Source of the DNA: Candidatus Poseidoniaceae archaeon
GTDB lineage: Archaea; Thermoplasmatota; Poseidoniia; Poseidoniales; Poseidoniaceae
DNA length: 5,208 nt
Direction of reading: 5' to 3'
Assembly: GCA_013329295.1 (NCBI GenBank)
Contig: DUKP01000001.1
Span: 1,373 to 6,580 of the forward strand
In this document: positions 1 through 4,600 of the stretch, piece by piece
Layout: every line of letters begins with the position of its first letter
Numbering within the stretch: the first letter of the stretch is position 1
Position numbers and translations under genes: made by a program
Notes under the pieces: model-generated
Seen by the model: the letters and a program-made list of their open reading frames with translations, nothing else
Told to the model about the DNA's origin: nothing
Database searches by the model: none

Positions 1-72
1 ATACGCGTCGGTGCTTTGATAATGGGTTGGCGAGTCGCCAGCATGCTTCAAAGCATCGAGGGAGTCAAATGA
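1..72 (+). CDS. C-terminal tail of upstream gene, probably RNA polymerase subunit D (RpoD/Rpo3), partial
   Basis: Only the last 23 codons are present. Frame 1 is open from base 1 to a TGA at 70-72, which overlaps the ATG of rpl18e at 69 as ATGA, a typical junction of translationally coupled genes. The tail reads IRVGALIMGW at the window edge and ends LQSIEGVK; it looks like a terminal amphipathic helix. In many archaea the gene directly before rpl18e is rpoD, the alpha-like polymerase subunit that pairs with RpoL, so this is the best guess. The 23 residues are too few to prove the family, and I do not see a diagnostic motif. It could be another gene or a chance open frame. Confidence 0.45.
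   Translation: MRVGALIMGWRVASMLQSIEGVK
58..64 (+). promoter_or_regulatory. Shine-Dalgarno site of rpl18e
   Basis: GAGGGAG lies 4 bases before the ATG at 69. It complements the CCUCC of the archaeal 16S 3' end and decides the start. The frame can be extended upstream to a TTG at 27, but that codon has no such site and would add 14 residues not expected for L18e. Confidence 0.75.
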
Positions 73-434
73 GTAACCCAAATAGCAAGACAAACGCTCA
101 GTTAATTGAGGTAATCAATCAACTGAAAGCCCAGTCTCGCGAGACCGGTTCCGCTGTTTGGCGAGATGTGGCTATGCGCCTTTCTAAGAGTCGCAAAAAC
201 TGGGCCCAACCAAACCTTAGCAGAGTAAGCCGCCATGCTCCAGAGGGTGCAACAATCCTCGTGCCTGGTAAACTACTCGGCAGTGGTGAAGTTTCCAGTA
301 ACCACACGGTCGCCGCCTACAGTGTAAGTACAGGTGCTCGTGAGAAGATAGAAGCCGCTGGAGGTCGAGTAATGACATATGGCGAGCTAATGAACGAAAA
401 CCCATCAGGAAAGGGGGTTGTTATCCTTGCCTGA
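69..434 (+). CDS. rpl18e: Large ribosomal subunit protein L18e (eL18)
   Basis: This is a structural protein of the archaeal/eukaryotic large ribosomal subunit, absent from bacteria, which binds 23S rRNA. The product is 121 residues, matching the roughly 115-125 usual for archaeal L18e. Family hallmarks seen are KTNAQLIEVI near the N-terminus, VWRDVAMRL followed by SRKNWAQ at about residues 40-47, the conserved loop PGKLLGSGE at 66-74, VAAYSVS, and a C-terminal stretch AGGRVMTYGELMNENP-x-GKG-VVILA. The start at 69 is chosen for its SD site at 58-64 and for family length; an in-frame TTG at 27 is rejected. The ATG overlaps the upstream stop (ATGA), and the 3' end overlaps rpl13 by 8 bases, so it sits within a coupled operon. 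Identification is from recognised family motifs. Confidence 0.97.
   Translation: MSNPNSKTNAQLIEVINQLKAQSRETGSAVWRDVAMRLSKSRKNWAQPNLSRVSRHAPEGATILVPGKLLGSGEVSSNHTVAAYSVSTGAREKIEAAGGRVMTYGELMNENPSGKGVVILA
411..417 (+). promoter_or_regulatory. Shine-Dalgarno-like site of rpl13
   Basis: AAGGGGG lies inside the end of rpl18e. Counting 9 bases downstream gives TTG at 427; the in-frame TTG at 418 directly abuts the site and is too close. The site therefore supports 427 as the start. It is a weaker match to the anti-SD than those of the neighbouring genes. Confidence 0.5.
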
Positions 435-912
435 AAAGACATATGTGTTTGACGCCAAAGGAATGATCCTTGGCCGATTGGCATCTGCAACTGCTGACCT
501 ACTTTTGAAGGCAGCAAGAGAAGATAGAGACGATAAAGTCATTATCGTCAACGCAGAGAAAGCCATTGTCTCAGGCAGTAAGACCTCGGTATTCAACAGA
601 TATCAAGAGAAGTACAAGTTGAATCACGCTAGAAAGGGACCGTTCTTTCCAAGAATGCCTGATATGATTCTAAAGCGTGCAGTTCGTGGTATGCTTCCTT
701 ATCAAAGTAAGAGTAGCGGCCGCAGAGCTCTACGAAACTTACGTGTTGAGATTGGCTGCCCAAGTCATCTAAGCGGCGATTTGCCAGACGGCCATGAGGC
801 TGGCGATGATAGTAAGATTCGCAAAGGAGCGCCTGAAAGTTTTGTTTCACTTGGTGACATCAGTCATAATCTTGGTGCACCAAGCCACAGATGGAATGGA
901 GGTGACCAATGA
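427..912 (+). CDS. rpl13: Large ribosomal subunit protein L13 (uL13), probable TTG start
   Basis: This is a universal large-subunit protein that binds 23S rRNA and acts early in assembly. From TTG 427 the product is 161 residues and begins MPEKTYVFDAKG. Seen are the N-terminal signature DAKG-MILGRLAS (ILGRL at 14-18), VIIVNAEKAIVSG, FPRMPD, the strongly conserved KRAVRGMLPY at 83-92, RRALRNLRV, and the archaeal C-terminal FVSLGDISHNLGA ending at Trp156, with four extra residues GGDQ. Length and C-terminus resemble haloarchaeal-type L13 with its acidic insertion (here SGDLPDGHEAGDD), longer than the shorter methanogen type. No ATG occurs before residue 13, so a non-ATG start is required: TTG 427 fits the SD spacing; GTG 445 (MFDAKG) and TTG 418 are alternatives. 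It overlaps rpl18e by 8 bases and its TGA overlaps the rps9 ATG. Confidence 0.96.
   Translation: MPEKTYVFDAKGMILGRLASATADLLLKAAREDRDDKVIIVNAEKAIVSGSKTSVFNRYQEKYKLNHARKGPFFPRMPDMILKRAVRGMLPYQSKSSGRRALRNLRVEIGCPSHLSGDLPDGHEAGDDSKIRKGAPESFVSLGDISHNLGAPSHRWNGGDQ
898..905 (+). promoter_or_regulatory. Perfect Shine-Dalgarno site of rps9
   Basis: GGAGGTGA is an exact complement of the archaeal 16S 3' end UCACCUCC. It lies inside the last codons of rpl13. The next bases hold two consecutive ATGs: 909 lies 3 bases from the 3' edge of the site, and 912 lies 6 bases away. Confidence 0.85.
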
Positions 913-1346
913 TGGCTAAGAAGAAGAATAAGGCAGTAGAATCATCCGGAAAGCGTAAGACAGCAATTGCTAGAGCCAGTGTAAAGGCCGGTAAAGGCAG
1001 AGTAAGAGTCAATAGCGAACCAATCGAGATTCTTCAACCATCTTTGGCTAGAAGAAAAGCCATGGAGCCACTAATCATTGCTGATGCAATGAACAGATTA
1101 GCAAAGGTCGATATCAACATTACAACAACCGGTGGCGGAATTATGGGTCAAACCGACGCAATAAGGACAGCGATCGCTAGAGGACTTGTTCTCTACAATG
1201 GCGGAGCTGAAGGTCAAGACGAAGACCTTAGAGACGAATATCTAAGATTCGACAGAAGCCTATTGGTCAACGACCCAAGAAGAAAGGAACCAAAGCACCA
1301 ACTTGGACGCGGTGCTCGTCGAAAGAAACAAAAGTCCTATCGATGA
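909..1346 (+). CDS. rps9: Small ribosomal subunit protein S9 (uS9)
   Basis: This is a small-subunit protein whose C-terminal tail reaches the decoding centre and contacts P-site tRNA. The product is 145 residues from ATG 909, or 144 from ATG 912. Seen are a short basic N-terminal extension (AKKKNKAVES), then SGKRKTAIARA, the conserved GGGIMGQ at 75-81 followed by DAIRTAIARGLV, DRSLLVNDPRRKEPK, and the invariant basic C-terminus ending KSYR, in which the final Arg is the residue that approaches P-site tRNA in the family. The ATG at 909 overlaps the rpl13 stop as ATGA; with ATGATG the true start may be the second codon. All expected features are intact. Confidence 0.98.
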   Translation: MMAKKKNKAVESSGKRKTAIARASVKAGKGRVRVNSEPIEILQPSLARRKAMEPLIIADAMNRLAKVDINITTTGGGIMGQTDAIRTAIARGLVLYNGGAEGQDEDLRDEYLRFDRSLLVNDPRRKEPKHQLGRGARRKKQKSYR

Positions 1347-1350
1347 GGTG
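1345..1350 (+). promoter_or_regulatory. Shine-Dalgarno site of rpoN overlapping the rps9 stop
   Basis: GAGGTG starts within the TGA stop of rps9 (1344-1346) and ends 6 bases before the ATG at 1357. The overlap suggests that rpoN translation is coupled to termination on rps9. Confidence 0.75.
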
Positions 1351-1356
1351 TAAAGC

Positions 1357-1560
1357 ATGATAATTCCAGTAAGATGTTTCAGTTGCGGTGCAGTTATTGC
1401 ACATAAATGGGAAGAATTCAATGAGAAAGTCGCTGCAGGTATCGAAGTTTCCGATGCACTTGACCAGGTAGGATTTTCAAGATACTGTTGCCGAAGAATG
1501 TATATTGGGCACTTAGATCTAATCGAAGAAATCGCGCCATTCAGTGCAACAACTCAGTAA
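1357..1560 (+). CDS. rpoN: DNA-directed RNA polymerase subunit N (RpoN/Rpo10)
   Basis: This is the archaeal equivalent of eukaryotic Rpb10, a small zinc-binding core polymerase subunit in the assembly platform with subunits D, L and P. It is not the bacterial sigma-54 of the same symbol. The product is 67 residues, the normal family size. The diagnostic N-terminus MIIPVRCFSCG and the motif RYCCRRM are both present, giving the four zinc ligands Cys7, Cys10, Cys44 and Cys45 of the atypical CX2C...CC site. The middle has the usual helix WEEFNEKV and LDQVGFSRYCC. It lies 10 bases after rps9, in the order common to archaea. rpoK, which often follows, is absent here; a tRNA follows 10 bases downstream. 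Confidence 0.98.
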   Translation: MIIPVRCFSCGAVIAHKWEEFNEKVAAGIEVSDALDQVGFSRYCCRRMYIGHLDLIEEIAPFSATTQ

Positions 1561-1570
1561 TTTGAATCCT

Positions 1571-1648
1571 GGGCCCGTGGGTTAGCTTGGCCTATACTTG
1601 GCGGCTGGGGGCCGTCAGACCCCAGTTCAAATCTGGGCGGGCCCACCA
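1571..1648 (+). tRNA. tRNA-Pro (anticodon GGG), CCA encoded, intronless
   Basis: The full cloverleaf can be folded by eye. Acceptor stem GGGCCCG pairs with CGGGCCC. The D arm begins GGTTAG, with the GG pair of the D loop at 1585-1586 or near it. The anticodon stem GGCGG pairs with CCGTC, with one G-T pair, and closes a 7-base loop CTGGGGG whose bases 34-36 are GGG, reading proline codon CCC (and CCU by wobble). The variable loop is AGAC, the T stem CCCAG pairs with CTGGG, and the T loop is TTCAAAT. The discriminator is A1645 and CCA is encoded at 1646-1648. No intron is present at the usual archaeal site after position 37. It begins 10 bases after rpoN and so is likely co-transcribed with it or uses a promoter inside rpoN. 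Confidence 0.96.
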
Positions 1649-1651
1649 TTT

Positions 1652-1666
1652 GCTTGATATGCAAGC
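1652..1666 (+). other. Short inverted repeat between tRNA-Pro and the surface-protein gene
   Basis: GCTTG (1652-1656) and CAAGC (1662-1666) form a perfect 5-bp stem with a 5-base loop, extendable by one T-G pair. It lies 3 bases after the tRNA CCA and ends 5 bases before the SD of the next gene. There is no T tract after it, so it does not look like an archaeal terminator. It may be a tRNA-trailer structure or chance. Confidence 0.35.
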
Positions 1667-1671
1667 GTAGT

Positions 1672-1677
1672 AAAGGA
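1672..1677 (+). promoter_or_regulatory. Shine-Dalgarno-like site of the giant beta-helix gene
   Basis: AAAGGA lies 6 bases before the ATG at 1684. It supports this start over the in-frame TTG at 1654, which would place the tRNA-proximal hairpin inside the coding sequence and has no ribosome site. It is weaker than the sites in the ribosomal operon. Confidence 0.6.
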
Positions 1678-1683
1678 CATACT

Positions 1684-4600
1684 ATGCGGCAGCATGCGGT
1701 CTCAAGCAGTGTCATTGTTGCATTACTGATATCGATGTTATTTACTCCAATAATTTTAGCAACCTCTTCAACAATTTCTACAGATACAACATGGTCTGGA
1801 AACATAGTTCTTGAAGACGATGTGATAGTTTCTCAAGGAACAACCTTGACGGTTGAACCTGGTACGACTATTGATGGTGGAGAGGGCTTTGCAATCGAGA
1901 TATATGGGACATTAGTTGCTGAATCATGTCACTTTTACTCCTCTGCGAATCCAACCGCACAATCATCACATGGTCAAGGATTATGGCAAGGGATTGTAGT
2001 TAAATCTGGAGGCAGTGCAACGATTACCAATGTTGAAATCGAAAATACCAATGTAGGAGTAAAGTCTGAAGGTAATTTGGTTGTTGATAATTTGACCGTC
2101 AGAGATTCTTATCTCGGAATCAAGAATTACGGTACTGCAAATGTCGATGTATTCTATACTGAATCCATAGATTATGAAGCGATAATGAATAGTGGTAGTC
2201 TTACAGTATCAAATGCTGAAATAACTAAATCGTCAACAGGAATTCAATCTAGCGGCTCATTATCTGTAACCGATAGTAATTTTTCTGAAGTAGGGGCGGG
2301 AATTAGCGCCAATTCAGGTGTTGTAGCAGTTAACAACCTTACCTTTGAGAAAGTTTCAGTCGGCTTTTCATCTTCTTATGGAGTTGAATTTAGTGCTTTT
2401 GATGTTTATGGTAGCGAGGTTTCACTGCTAGCCGATATGGCCAATTCAGATGACTTCACTCTTGTTTCTGCCAATGTTATTGGAGATATATTAGCAAAAT
2501 CAAATACGGCGATCAATACTAAACTTTCTGAAATCTCATTTGAATCAATTCTAACAAACCAAGCTCCAGTATTGGAACAGGATTGTAGTGGAGTTTGTTT
2601 GATTGAAAATGTTTCAATCACCAATTCTTTGCGTGGAGTCTCATTAACCGGAAACGGAGACCACATTATTGCCAATTCTAGCATAAACGCAGAACAATAC
2701 GGCATTAGAGCGGCAAGTCAAGGGACTTTAACGATTAGTAATTTGTCGATAACAGCTCAGCAAAAGGGAATAATAATTCGCGATACGAATGCCCAATTCA
2801 CTGGTGAAAACACAGTCACAATGACGAGCAGCAATTCAATCGGCCTCGATATATTGGGTGGAAGTCATCAATTGAGTGAGTTAAGCGTAGTCAAACTCTA
2901 TGACAGTACAGATTCAACCTCAATGGGTTGTCAGATTTGGTATGCTGAAATAGTAATTGATTCTATTGGAACTGAGAATTTTTCAACAGGAATCAATATG
3001 CGAGATGTAGATTTTTCAGCAGACTCGGTATCAAATATCGGTGGTAATTCAATCGGTACAGAGATTATTGACAGTGAAGCATCCATCAACATACTAACGA
3101 CAAAATTCCAAAACAATGGAATAATTCTATCTGAAAACAGCCACCTTAGCACATATCAGTGGATTGCACAGTTGCATGATCAGCCCCTGCAGGTTGGGGC
3201 AGGTTCGATAGCAAATGTGCTTGATTTCACTACAATTAATACAAATCCAAGTTACAGTGATGCATTTGGAAAAGGGGCAGTATACTATGGATACAATTCT
3301 AATTTGGATATTTCTTCTGATATTAGCGATTATTTTGTTATGACAAATGTCAAATTTACTGATATGTCAAATAATCCCGTTGAAGCAACAATAAATGTAA
3401 ATACTTTTCAATTTACAAGTGATGAAAATGGCGAAGTTTCAATTCCACTTTTCTCTAGTGGATCGATTGTTCAAGCCAGTTTGTTAGGTACTGGAGTTAG
3501 TGAGACCCTGTATGGTGGCATTCAAGACCAGTCTATTCAAATTCCATTGATTCCTAGTGGAGATTGGATTATTTCTGGTAACCAGCATATCAGTTTGCAA
3601 TCATTTGAGGCTACTCAATCTTTTACCGGAGATTTAGTAATCAATGATGATGCAATTTTACAAATCACCAATTTGGATTTAGAATTAGCATCTGGCAAGG
3701 TGATAATTCTTAATGATAATGCTCAAATTATTGGTACTAATTCTTCGATAAAGGCTGATAGCATTTTTGTCAATGATGCCAGCCTCATCGCAAGCATGGG
3801 CTCCTCTTCTAACCTACAAATTGATAGTGATCTAGAATGGAATTGTCAAGGTCAAAAATTGTCTTCAAACCTCTTTTTCAGTCAGCAATTAAGTCTCGGC
3901 TCCGGTTGTCACTTAACTATTGAAAATGGCGTTGCTGCTGGACAATTAACAGTACCAACCGACTCATCATTCAAGATTACTTCATCTCTAGTTGTTTCAG
4001 TTATCGACAGAGGATTGCCGGTTAGCAATGCTGTTGTCGAGTTCCAAGGTGCCGATTATTACACCGATTCTTCAGGCGAAGTTAGTATTGAATCCATAGC
4101 TCGATTTGTTGATTCACAAGATGATATTGTTGGGACCAATGAAAATGTATTGTTGAAATTAGATGATTTTAATGAATTAATTACTTGGAACACGTCCTTA
4201 TCTAAATTTCATCAATTCATAGTTTCAAGTTTGGATGTTAGCGAGATATTGAGTGAAGATGTGACTTTGGAAACTATCTGGAGTCCGTATTATCTTGAAA
4301 CTGATTTAACCATCCCATTGGGGCGAACGATGACTGTTGTTGACGGTGTATCGGTGAGAATTTCTGATGGCGTAGAAATTTCAGTTTTAGGTACTTTAGA
4401 TGCTGAATCAGCAATCTTTTCATCAACAGGGTTTGGTGATAGATGGTCTGGATTGGTCATAGATTCTCTATATTCCAACCTTCATTTATCTGGTACGACA
4501 CTACTTGAAGCGTCCCCTGCAATCTCATATAATGGTGGTAATTTAATCGCTGATGATGTTTCTATCTCAAGGTCATCTTCATCAAGAGCACTTATTGAAG

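Noticed and set aside
27..68. TTG at 27 as an alternative start of rpl18e, adding 14 residues
   Set aside because: It has no ribosome site, gives a longer protein than the family, and the ATG at 69 has a strong SD and an ATGA junction.
418..426. TTG at 418 as the start of rpl13
   Set aside because: It directly abuts the AAGGGGG site, leaving no spacer; TTG 427 has proper spacing.
119..850. Minus-strand open frames opposite rpl18e and rpl13 (119-307, 217-405, 317-517, 405-596, 629-850)
   Set aside because: They lie wholly opposite well-recognised ribosomal protein genes, have no family motifs and no plausible ribosome sites.
1593..1597. TATAC in the tRNA D arm as a TATA box for the giant gene
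   Set aside because: It is explained by tRNA structure (the D-arm bases), is too short to count as an archaeal TATA box, and has no purine-rich BRE before it.
1654..1683. TTG at 1654 as the start of the giant gene, adding 10 residues with a basic start
   Set aside because: It lies 5 bases after the tRNA end inside the hairpin and lacks an SD; ATG 1684 has AAAGGA at 6 bases and a complete signal peptide.
1649..1683. Transcription terminator after the tRNA
   Set aside because: There is no T run of the archaeal type; only an isolated TTT and a short stem are present.
1554..1805. Minus-strand open frame of 83 codons containing GPPRFELGS
   Set aside because: It is antisense to tRNA-Pro and the start of the giant gene. 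Peptides of the PPRFELG type are a well-known artefact of translating the complement of tRNA T arms.
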